64,000 nt of DNA. Source: Zarea fungicola. Taxonomy: Eukaryota > Ascomycota > Sordariomycetes > Hypocreales > Cordycipitaceae. Below, in pieces: positions 54,805-64,000 of the stretch. The position numbers were made by a program, and so were the translations under genes. The DNA is taken from contig FWCC01000070.1 of the NCBI GenBank assembly GCA_900169235.1, positions 1-64,000 of the forward strand. Direction: 5' to 3'. Within the stretch, counting starts at the first letter, position 1; every line of letters starts with the position of its first letter. The notes below the pieces were generated by a model, which saw nothing but the letters and a program-made list of their open reading frames with translations, was not told the DNA's origin and searched no databases.

Positions 54805-56813
54805 ATGACACACGTCAAAGCCGGCCAGCGTCGCCGGGCCAAAGCCCCTAAAGTCCGGACTGGCTGTCGAACCTGCAAGTAAGTTTATCCTCCGTTGCTA
54901 GTTATCCCGCCAAGCCAGTATCTTGTATTGCCTCCCTTTCCAGCACCGTCACGATCACGCTATTCAATTGTCTAGCGAATTCATGTGACCTTGTAATCAC
55001 GCAAGGCATCGCTATCTCTTCCCGCCACAAGAGAGACAGACGTGCTAACGGCGTAATTTTTTATCGGGCAGGAGTATGTTCCTTGGAGACACAAAAAGGC
55101 TGCTTCCTAAACTGACTGGACTGACTAAACTCTGACCCAGCTCGTCGTGTCAAATGTGACGAGGCCCAACCTTCCTGTCAAAGATGTTAGCAATCGCCCA
55201 GCTGCTTCCTGCGTATCCATGGCTTTCAAAACCGACTGACTATTTCCTCGATGCAGGTATTACAGCAGGGCGCATGTGTCAGGGCTATGAACCACTCCCG
55301 ACACTTAATTCCATCCGATTCGTGTCCTTGATGCCGGCTACTTATCCTTCAAGTGAATTGCGCTCGTTTCAGCACTTTCGAGAGAGGACGCTGGTGCAGC
55401 TGTCCGCATTTTTCAAGGAAGATATTTGGACATCCCATATAGTTCAAACCGCAAATATAGACCACGGCATTTGGCACTCTGTCGTTGCATTGTCGTCCTT
55501 CCACGAACAATTCATACAGCGCGGTGGGCAGCCAAGCCACGACCACTTTGCGTTAAAGCAGTACAACATATCCATACAAACAATACTCGCCTCTGAACGA
55601 AACTCCAGCAACGCACATGTACATTTGATTTCCTGCATTCTCTTCATCTGCATCGAAGTATGAGCCCCCAATTTCGGCCCAGGCACAAAACAAGCTGACA
55701 TTTGGATTTCCTTCGCGGCAGGCTCTCCGCGGTCAAAAATTGACTGTCCTACAACTGTTGCGGACTGGATATGGAATTTTAAAAGAGGAGCGCCTGCGCT
55801 CTCACAAAGCACTCACTGAATCTAACGGTCCATCAATTAACGACCGAAATATGCTGTTTGCGAGTGCTAACGTGTTTCTCAGCCGCATAGCAACTCAAGC
55901 CTTCATGGTAAATTGTTATTTTTCTCTCCTTCAAAATGTGGAAACAGATTCGGCGTAAGAATGTATATCGTTCTAATGCAGCCAGTAGTTGGTTAAAGGT
56001 GTAGATACCAATCTTGCAGGCCTCGTTGCGGAAATTCTTGATTTTGAAGAATCTGTATGGAAGGAAAAGCCAACGTTCCATAGCCTTAGCCAGGCTCACC
56101 ACGCAATAAATACTCTCAGACTGGACCTTGAGAGATACGACCAAAGTGGTGTGGGTATGGTACCTACGAAACTGCGATGGTGGATATCTGCCTTTGAGAC
56201 GTTCAAGAAGGAGTACGCGGATCAGCTGACATCTCGTCAGAGTAGAAAGACCATTGCGCTTATGGAACTTCAAATACGATTTGTAGGTGTCGAAGCAAAA
56301 GTATTTGACAGTCCCCCAGGTATTGAAGAGGACCCGCTAAAATGGGATGCCCATACGGACTCTTTTCGAGAGATGATGGCATACGCTGAAGCAGCAGTGG
56401 ACCTTGACAGTGAGGAGAATGGTCCATATATGAGAAAAGACCCCCAATTTCATATGCATACTGGCTTGGGGCCAGTTTTATATGGAATCATTCACAAATG
56501 TCGAGACCCAACGATTCGTCGACAGGCTATATCACTCATGGCCAGATCCCCGCGACTGGAAGGGCTCTGGGATAGCGAGGCGCTACTGGCAGTAGCACTT
56601 AGAGCTATGACCGTCGAGGAGCGCGGCGTGGCTATTTCATCATCAGCGGAGATCCCGGCAACAGCTCGCGTCCGCCGGATTGCTGTGGTGCCTGTTTGTA
56701 GCGGCCAGGAAAGACAGGCGGACGGCAATCGCTATATTATTCGGTATGAGATTGGCCGCTCCTGGACTTGGGAAGCTGCGGATCGCCTTATAAACAAAAC
56801 CTCACTCAGTTGA
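54805..56813 (+). CDS. Zn2Cys6 fungal transcription factor, first splice junction irregular
   Basis: Exon 1, 54805-54878, encodes MTHVKAGQRRRAKAPKVRTG and then CRTCK, the first half of a Zn2Cys6 cluster. Exon 2 (to 55185) encodes RRVKCDEAQPSCQR. Intron 55186-55256 joins it to exon 3 (55257-55657), giving CQRCITAGRMCQGYE, so the six cysteines are all present. Exon 4 is 55722-55907 and exon 5 is 55989-56813. The first intron is the problem. The only usable AG is at 55139-55140, and starting exon 2 at 55141 puts a stop after six codons. Starting at 55139, inside that AG, restores K-A-RRVKC and a 510-residue protein. The long C-terminal region resembles the fungal-specific domain of C6 regulators. 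The gene may carry a small deletion, use an odd acceptor or be inactive. Confidence 0.72.
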
Positions 56814-57604
56814 ACGAAAGGGCATAGTGCCAGGTTGGTCTCTCGAATAGCTCTATCTAATGTGTCTTTATATGTAAAACTTTACCAGGTAGCTTTGACA
56901 ATTTGTACCTGTGTTAAGCTTTCTCAGGCACTGTATATAATTCAGCCCATCTGATAATATTATGTATAGCACGTCAGGAGCAGTTCCCTTTTGGGGGGAG
57001 CACCGAAGCTTGGCTGATGGCCTTGATCAGCACAGGGCGTAGTAGTTTAGTATTGTCCGTATTGTATTTTTAATAGTGGAGCAGGAAAAAAAAGCTAGAA
57101 AACAACGAGTGCCACCGAAGATAAGCTAGCGAACAACTGCCAAACTGGATAGTACGGAGTGGTACGGTGTGGTACCAGTACACTAAACTTTACTGGCCCA
57201 TTTGTACATTAGCTGATGGCTCATGGGGGGGAGGGGGAGTGGCGGCTCCTTACTGTGGTTCTATCTGAGAGGGGCACCCTAGCTGCCCTCGTGACAGGCG
57301 CTGACTGAGATGCGCAATGACCTGTCTCTGAGTATTTTTTAATCAAAAGAAGAGGGGCCGACGCATGTAACTGATACCGTCGAACCTTGCCCCGAGCTTG
57401 ATCAAGCTGGGTCCTTGAATCCATGCTGCTCCTGTTTTTCTCGCAGTGCCAGCCGACATTGTTCTTTGCTTTGGCTGATTTCATACAGAAATTTCCCCCT
57501 CACTCGCTGCGCTGGTGCTCCCCATCGGCGGCTTCAACCTGTGATCTTGTGATATCCCCGTCCCCAAACCCCCAAACCCGAACAGCTGTCGTTGCCAACA
57601 AACA
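56814..57604. other. Intergenic upstream of the AVT gene
   Basis: Contains the 3' end of the Zn2Cys6 gene and the promoter of the transporter. An A-run lies at 57087-57094 and a G-run near 57225-57238. No gene is supported. Confidence 0.5.
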
Positions 57605-59885
57605 ATGGCATCAGGGCGGCAGCAGCGCAACCCAGCCACATGGGACGAATATGACGATCGTGTTTCACCATCCACGAACCTCAACCCCGGCAACATGGCA
57701 GAGGAATATGTCTTCGAAGATGATGATGAGGACTTTGACGAGGAAGACACTGGGAGACTTATGCATCGTGGGGACCGGAGAAGGTATGGCTGTATTTCGC
57801 TTCCATGTCTCATACTGCCATGGAGATGGATATAATAGTGCATAGCTAACTGGCCTTAGATCGTCAGTTGGGAATCGCCTCTCTGCCATGGCTGATCTCG
57901 GTGGTGTCAATAGTTTCCGATCATTTGCTCGTAGCTGGCAACGAGCAGCAGGGTTTGCAGAAGTCATTCCTCGCCGACCAAGTATCGTGTACAACCAGGG
58001 CCAATCGGAATGTGGAGATGGTAGTTCTGGCATAGAGTACGGCCGAAGCCATGTCGAGGCACCAAATATTCGCTCGAGCCTTCTCTCTCAGCATCTTGAA
58101 GGAACCTCTCGCACCGGCGTACCTGGCGGAAGCCATGGCACTGAATATGATCATGCACATGATGACTTAAGAAGTCGTGAGGGAAAGCTACCGGATGCTG
58201 AAATAGCGGCTGGTGCTTTACCCCCAGAGTCATCGTCAAGCAGGGCCAGCATATTCGCCGTACCGCACCTCTCCTCGCCCGCTGTAATCGGCAGTTATAG
58301 CTCTTATCGAAGCTCACAGTATGGTACCATGAGCTCCGGGAATTTGCGATCGCGTACATCAGCCATCTTTCGTCGGAGATCGAGTGTTTCTGTTCATGAG
58401 GCCCCCGCGCTTGGTGAGGAGAACGCCATTCTTGTCAAGGAAGTCAAGCAAGGAGACAAGGTCGTACTCACTGTCGATGGCCAAAGCACACTCCCGCAGT
58501 CCACATTTAACGCCATTAACGCTATAATTGGGGTTGGAATGCTGAGTCTGCCACTAGCCTTCAAAATGAGTGGCTGGATCGTTGGACTCAGCATTCTGAC
58601 AATAACGGCGACAGTGGCTGCACATACCGCCAACCTGCTGGCAAAGTGCATGCAGCACGATGCGACACTTATTACATACTCCGACCTGGCCTATGTTTCT
58701 TTTGGCACGCGTGCCCGCGTGATCATATCAGCACTATTTACAATGGAACTCCTAGCGGCCAACGTAGCGCTTTTTATTTTATTTGCCGACTCGTTGTCGC
58801 TCTTGTTTCCAAGTCTCTTCAGTGCCACTTCCTGGAAGTGTGTTTGTGCCGTTTTAGTCTTAGTTTTGAATGCGCTACCACTTCGCTTTTTGAGCTATAC
58901 CAGCGTACTTGGCATATTTTCTACTTTTTGTAGTAAGTATAATTCGTCTCTTGTACACGTCAAATTTTCTAATCCTCCATTAGTCGTCTGTATTGTTGTG
59001 ATTGATGGCCTGTTGAAAACGGAATCTCCAGGTTCTTTGTGGGAGCCTGCAGTTACCCATACTTGGCCAACAAATTGGTTGTCGCTGCCTCTGGCGTATG
59101 GTTTAATGGCCAGTCCCTGGGGCGCTCACTCTGTATTCCCATCGGTGAGCCTCATCTCATTTCGCGAACGAGTTGTCGACTGCTTGATTCTAACAGCACC
59201 TTGTCTCGAAGATTTATAGGGATATGCGGCACCCTCACAAGTGGGGTAAGGCTGTCAAAGTCACATTTTCATTTTCCGTGAGACTACAATTGTACATGAT
59301 TCTCTCAACAACTATTTGCTAATGTTCCTCACTTCGATACAGTACCTGTTAGATACCTGCCTAGCTGTTATTGGCATTCTCATGTTTGGTGATGGCATTG
59401 GCGAAGCCATCACCTCCAACATTATTAAGGCGGGTGGTTTCCCAAAAGGCCTAACCATTTTCATGTGTGCCTGTGTTGCCATTATCCCGCTAACAAAAAT
59501 CCCCCTCAATGCGCGGCCCATCATCACCACCGCCGACGTTATTCTGGGGCTCCATTTTGAGCCACAGCAATATTCTGAAGGCGACACCGGCCGTGCTTGG
59601 ACACGAGCAGTCAAACGTGCCGCTGTACGCGTGGCCGTTGTCCTGGTTCTGCTTATTATCTCCACCCTCTTTCCTGCATTTGATTCTGTCTGCGCTTTTC
59701 TCGGTGCAGCTTTGTGTACGCTTATCTCAATCGTTTTTCCTATTGCATTTTATCTGAAGCTGTTCTGGGACGAAATCCCACGGATCGAGCGCATCGTCTC
59801 GTTGAGTTTGATCGTTGTCTTTTCCATTTTCGGTCTCGTTGGAACAATATGGACGTTTCTGCCCAAGAGCTTAGTTAAGTCATAA
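57605..59885 (+). CDS. Vacuolar amino-acid transporter, AVT family (Avt1-like)
   Basis: Five exons, 57605-57783, 57860-58932, 58984-59144, 59212-59277 and 59343-59885, join in frame to 673 residues. A hydrophilic N-terminal region of about 270 residues, acidic then Ser-rich, precedes the Aa_trans domain. The domain begins with the diagnostic QSTFNAINAIIGVGMLSLPLAFKMSGW. About ten further membrane segments follow, including NLLAKCMQ, ALFTMELLAANVALFILFADS, the HSVFPSIYRDMRHPHKWGKAV loop and LLDTCLAVIGILMFGDG. The Avt1 branch imports neutral amino acids into the vacuole using the proton gradient, and its long N-terminal tail is regulatory in yeast. Substrate is inferred from the family. Confidence 0.92.
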
Positions 59886-60419
59886 TCTGGCGTTTTCTCA
59901 TAGCGAAACATAACATATATAAAGCTATTATAATATGAATATTTCTTTATTTGACCATAAACTTCCCACGGAAGTCTTGACTGTGTAGCCGTTGTGCCGC
60001 AAGAATGAACTTGAATGACTAAAGTATTAGACGTATACATTTGACACTAAATAGATTGGTACTGCTACGCGGTGCCTTTACCTTGAGATGGTCTGAAGTT
60101 GATATTGTGTTGTAGGACAGCGTCCTGTGTTGGTTGCCCTCAACCAGACTGGGAAGCCCATCTCCCCTCACTGGGATACCCCTTCTTATATTGGCCGGCC
60201 TGCACGATACATTATGAACATTCTCTTTGTGAGTGGGTAACCTCTGGTATTCTTATTTATAACGACTATCTAATACACAGAAAGCGGGCCGAAACCATAA
60301 CTAGCTCCAGTTGTCCATCCATGAAGCATGTTGCATACAACAGAGTTTCAACGGATTGCATGACTGAGATGTAGATGACTTCAGCCACGATTGGCGATAG
60401 GTAGGTTGCTCTCAAGGCC
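59886..60419. other. Intergenic between converging AVT and kinase genes
   Basis: Holds the two 3' UTRs. AT-rich near 59905-59960. No gene is supported. Confidence 0.5.
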
Positions 60420-62246
60420 CTACCAACCACCAACCCACTCAATATCCCCGAGATCCGCACGACGATCACGACGCCAGTTCAGATCTCTGACCTTGCTTGA
60501 AGGAACGTCATTGACACGTTCCTTAAACGTGCCCCGTAATGTCGATTGATCCCAAGCACCCGTCTCGTTGGATTTATACCCGAAGCCAATTGAACGGCGG
60601 TGTTTCAAAGTGGGTACCTTGTCATAGTCCAAGGCGCTACCGCGACGGCGGCGCTCGCCCAGTGCGGCCCATTTATCGAAATTGTTACGCTTTGGCGGAG
60701 GCGAATATCGTGGCACAGGCTGAGAAGGTTGGGCCAGAGTGGGCTCATCATGGAAGAAGAAGCCATCTGCGACCAGGTCGTCGTCAACGTCACCTATGAT
60801 CTGAGTAGCATCGAGAGTGGGCCTAGAGAGCTCCTCTTGGACGTCGTGCGCACTCTCGTGACTCCAGGTGCGCGAATTGAGAGCCTTGAGAGCTGTACGC
60901 TGCTGCTCGATCTCTTCTTCTTCGTCCTCATCCCACATGTCACTCCAGCTCTTCGATACGGCCTCGCGACGGCCGAAGACAGAGTACATGGACAGCGTAA
61001 GTGGCTTAGCCATGGCGATTGGTAGAGAGCCAGCCGCGGGTGAAATCCTGGAGTTCCCAGCGGGCCGATTGATAGTCAGAGTCTTCATTGATGGTACAAG
61101 TTGTGAATCTAGAGTCGAGGACATGGATGGCGTCTGAGGAGCAGCCGAGCACCAATCGACAGTGTTCTCTGACTTGGAAAACAAGTCCTCAGTGTAGCTC
61201 TCATCATCAGGGATTGCGCTGAGTTGACGCCCGATACGCTGAGGAGTAGCATGCAGAGCGTGGGTCCACGGGAATGACCCAGTCTCAATCTGCGGACTTT
61301 GCAATGATGGGGTACGGAGAGGTTCTCTATTGGCGGAGGCAATAGTAGCCTTGTCAGCACCGCAGAAGTCATCCAATGACTCATCCTCGGTTGTGAAAGA
61401 TACAGTGCGCAGTAACGCCTCCCTGGCGCCAATCAAGGAGCGCCTTTTCGGATCCAGATTCATGCACTGAACAATCACCTCATATGTGTCCTGAGACATG
61501 GAGGGAAAGACATCAAACAGACTCTGCTTGTCTCTTGAATAGTCAAGGAAGAGGGGGTCGGCCTCAGTAGGGGTGGTGAAAGGGTTGCGTGAGAACAGGA
61601 TGTTGAGAAGACAGATACCAATAGCCCAGATGTCCGCTTCGGCAGGCGAGTAGCCAGCACCAGCAGAGTCAAATTGTTCAGGAGCCATGTACCGGTCACT
61701 CCCGACAGTCTTCTCGAAAGACCACTTGTCAGTTGTCGCCAGGCCAAAATCGCCGAGCTTCATCGCACCATCTTGAGTGAGGAAAATGTTTTCGGGCTTG
61801 ATGTCACGATGATATATGCCTTTGGAGTGAATATACTCAACTGCGTCGACAAGCTGCAGCATAAACTGACGAACATGCTCGGTTTGCAGGGGGCCATGAC
61901 CATTACGGATCGCCTCATAAAGATCACCTTGGCCACAGAACTCCAAAACAAGGTAAAGATGAGAATCGGTTTCGAACGAATGAATGAGATTGACAATATT
62001 ATCATGAGGGCTGATGGCTCGGTGAAGAACCATTTCCTCCGACTTTTCATCGACCGCAAATTCAAGGCATGAATCGCTTTGGCCGGCTTTCTTGGTCAAG
62101 CACTTGATTGCAACCGGCTTGTTGGATGCAAGATCTTGCGCCATGAAGACCATACCAAAGGAGCCGTGGTTGAGTGGTGAAACGGTTTGAAAACGGCCTC
62201 CATCGAGGAGGACGCCTGGAACGAACTTCTCTCGCAAGCACTCCAT
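60420..62246 (-). CDS. Serine/threonine protein kinase, Ran1/Ksp1-like
   Basis: A single exon of 608 residues. The frame is open further upstream, but the first ATG is at 62244-62246 (MECLREKFVPG). The kinase domain occupies about residues 20-305 and is complete: glycine loop NHGSFG (26-31), VAIK lysine (48), HRDIKPEN (146-153, catalytic Asp 148), DFG (166-168) and APE (about 188-190). The phrase VSPLNHGSFGMVFMAQD is typical of the Ran1/Pat1, Ksp1 and Sks1/Vhs1 group, which links nutrients to growth and development. The C-terminal 300 residues are disordered with a clear acidic run (WDEDEEEEIEQQ) and Arg/Trp patches at the end. No transmembrane segment is seen. Confidence 0.88.
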   Translation of the reverse strand: MECLREKFVPGVLLDGGRFQTVSPLNHGSFGMVFMAQDLASNKPVAIKCLTKKAGQSDSCLEFAVDEKSEEMVLHRAISPHDNIVNLIHSFETDSHLYLVLEFCGQGDLYEAIRNGHGPLQTEHVRQFMLQLVDAVEYIHSKGIYHRDIKPENIFLTQDGAMKLGDFGLATTDKWSFEKTVGSDRYMAPEQFDSAGAGYSPAEADIWAIGICLLNILFSRNPFTTPTEADPLFLDYSRDKQSLFDVFPSMSQDTYEVIVQCMNLDPKRRSLIGAREALLRTVSFTTEDESLDDFCGADKATIASANREPLRTPSLQSPQIETGSFPWTHALHATPQRIGRQLSAIPDDESYTEDLFSKSENTVDWCSAAPQTPSMSSTLDSQLVPSMKTLTINRPAGNSRISPAAGSLPIAMAKPLTLSMYSVFGRREAVSKSWSDMWDEDEEEEIEQQRTALKALNSRTWSHESAHDVQEELSRPTLDATQIIGDVDDDLVADGFFFHDEPTLAQPSQPVPRYSPPPKRNNFDKWAALGERRRRGSALDYDKVPTLKHRRSIGFGYKSNETGAWDQSTLRGTFKERVNDVPSSKVRDLNWRRDRRADLGDIEWVGGW

Positions 62247-64000
62247 GCTGTTGAGATGTAAAGATGTAAGAATACGGAACTGTAAAAAGAGTTGAAAAGA
62301 CAACGGGAAAATTGGCAAGAGAGATGCAATGAATCGCAGGCAAAATGAAGTGACGGTAGTAGTTGTACAAAAGAGTCACGGATTGTTGGTCGTATATCGC
62401 TTATCGTAGAAAAAGAAATGACTGCGCAACTTGAAGTCTCGTGTGCTTGGTTCAAGCGTGTCGGATAGACGAGGGGTGAAACAAGACGGATATTCGACGA
62501 ATGATGAAAGCAATCAAGCCAGCGTTTGAATGTACAGGCAGCGTATATAATGTAGAAAGCGATGATGCACCCGGAATTGACGGATGGCTATGGTTTTAGT
62601 CGTGGCTGAATCAGTGGCGCATTTGAAGAAAAGTTGACAATAATAGAACAAATGAAACGTATATATCGAAGCGTCGGAGTAGCGACCAGGCGGAAGCCGA
62701 TGGCGACTTTCCAAGATTCGAAAACCGAAAAGAAATAGTAACGAGGCGTTATAATGACATCGAGGTCGTGTGTATGTAAGTTTCAACAAAGAAATGAATG
62801 GGCCAGCGAAAGAGCCGTCAAGAATTCCGAACAAGGGCGGATTGGGACGGAGCCGCCTAGAAATTGAACAGTCGAGTTTTGAGGAGACGTAGATATGGGA
62901 CAGCTGTGAAGGGAAGAAATGAGCGGCTTTGTTTGGCCAGACGAACTGGAACCTGTCAGAGCGAGGCTCTCCCTTGAATGAGGCTTTCACCAGTCGAAAA
63001 TGTTGAGAAGCGGTTACGTGCAAGAGTCTTCTTGTCGTAGCTTGGTATATATAAGTCGAACGTAAGTGATTGGCGTGTTGAGTCTAGCGTGCAACTCCTC
63101 GAAATGATGACTCTTGTTGGATGATGCCGAAACCGGCGTGCTCGTGACGTGGCCGAGTTTGAGATTGCAGAGTCGGTAGCGACTAGCCAAATCAACCAAG
63201 TGTTCAGCACGAATTGAATAGAAGGCAGTTCTGGCCCCGATTCAATGACCCTTCTTTCCCTCGACAATTGTTGGCGACAAGGTCGAGCAGCTGTGTGAAG
63301 CTGTGGCCTCTTGCTTGCAGTACGAGGAAGTATGGTTCAGCGGTTGTGCTGCGGCGCACCGGTGGCGAATAACGGTGCAAGTGCTGCAAGCTCGAGAAGA
63401 AAGAGGGCCTTCACGACGGAAGAGTGGCGAGCCGTGAAAAGGAAATGGATGAAAGAGAAGGAGAGGATGGAATAATGACGGGAGAAGGGATAGGTAAGGA
63501 AGAGGAAGGAAGAAAAGGGCGAGTACCCAGGAATGGCGGTGATGAGAATGGGCTGGATGGAAGCAAGTGGAACGGGGGGGTCACTAGTCGAAGAAACTGG
63601 GACAGTCGCTCGTCACTCCGGGGTGGTGGGGAGTAGGAAGTTCGATGGCGCTGCATTGGCAGACCAGCGAGCCGCAGGTACTCGGTAGGTACGCGGTTGA
63701 GCCAATGAGGCCCGCCACAAGGCCACAGCTTTTACTTATCCGCATGTACACACGTGTACCTGTACATGCAGCAAGTACCGAAGTACCTTGGGTCCTGGCT
63801 ACTGGCAAAGTGGCATAACCCAACCATTATTTGTGGATACTAGTACTTCAGGCGAGGTGCCTCTGTGGCTCTCTGTCGTGGCCTCAGTTCACGGGTCTGG
63901 CGCTAGCAGGGCGACGAGACTAGCGTAAACTATGTGTCTCGCACGGTATTGGCTCGTTGTGATCGGCACACATTCTCACAGTGCCAAGTCCACGGTGCGA
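62247..64000. other. Upstream region of the kinase gene, to window end
   Basis: At least 1.75 kb without a supportable gene. The first part must contain the kinase promoter and leader. About 63420-63560 is purine-rich (GAAGGA/GGAA words) on the plus strand, that is, pyrimidine-rich on the kinase strand, which fits a fungal promoter or leader. A TACC/GGTA-rich cluster is at about 63675-63790. Frames seen here are short and overlapping. Confidence 0.45.

Overview
The window is nuclear DNA of a filamentous ascomycete, most probably a Sordariomycete and plausibly Hypocreales. The evidence is many short GT-AG introns (about 42-145 nt, most 50-80), typical fungal housekeeping families, TACC/GGTA-rich microsatellites confined to intergenic DNA, and transposon relics whose damage looks like repeat-induced point mutation (RIP). 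No bacterial operon, rRNA gene, convincing tRNA or CRISPR array was seen. One assembly gap (47 N) lies at 14831-14877.

Layout. 1-8 kb is accessory: a decayed pogo/Fot1-type transposase cut by the window edge, a DUF1993 gene, a BTB/POZ gene with one in-frame stop, an 11-bp tandem array, a bZIP factor and a 376-bp MITE-like element. 8.3-13.8 kb holds the FACT subunit gene POB3 and a long disordered protein of unknown function. 13.8-21.6 kb is gene-poor and carries the gap, microsatellites and part of a dispersed repeat. 21.6-45.7 kb is a dense housekeeping block: NIPA-type Mg transporter, unknown protein, NOP4, condensin YCG1, GPI7/LAS21, an LLP/DUF2423 ribosome-biogenesis protein, a Siz/PIAS SUMO ligase, TRAPP subunit TRS33, malate dehydrogenase, RPL28 and a UPF0357 protein. 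45.7-64 kb is looser: TUP1/RcoA, RNase MRP subunit RMP1, another copy of the dispersed repeat, a Zn2Cys6 regulator with a splice problem, an AVT-type vacuolar amino-acid transporter and a Ran1/Ksp1-like kinase.

The genes are ordinary single units and not a cluster or pathway. Loose functional links are ribosome production (NOP4, DUF2423, RPL28, RMP1), chromatin (POB3, YCG1, TUP1, SUMO ligase) and secretory/vacuolar membranes (GPI7, TRS33, AVT). Exon boundaries were worked out by hand from GT/AG sites and frame continuity; spans given for spliced genes include introns.

Nothing here convinces me of a wholly new biological system. The observations most worth checking are the 10-C run that breaks the TUP1 frame, the Zn2Cys6 gene whose first intron breaks the zinc cluster, the dispersed element with exact 24-bp inverted copies at 18.7 and 53.8 kb, the MITE at 7.6 kb and the uncharacterised 840-residue protein.
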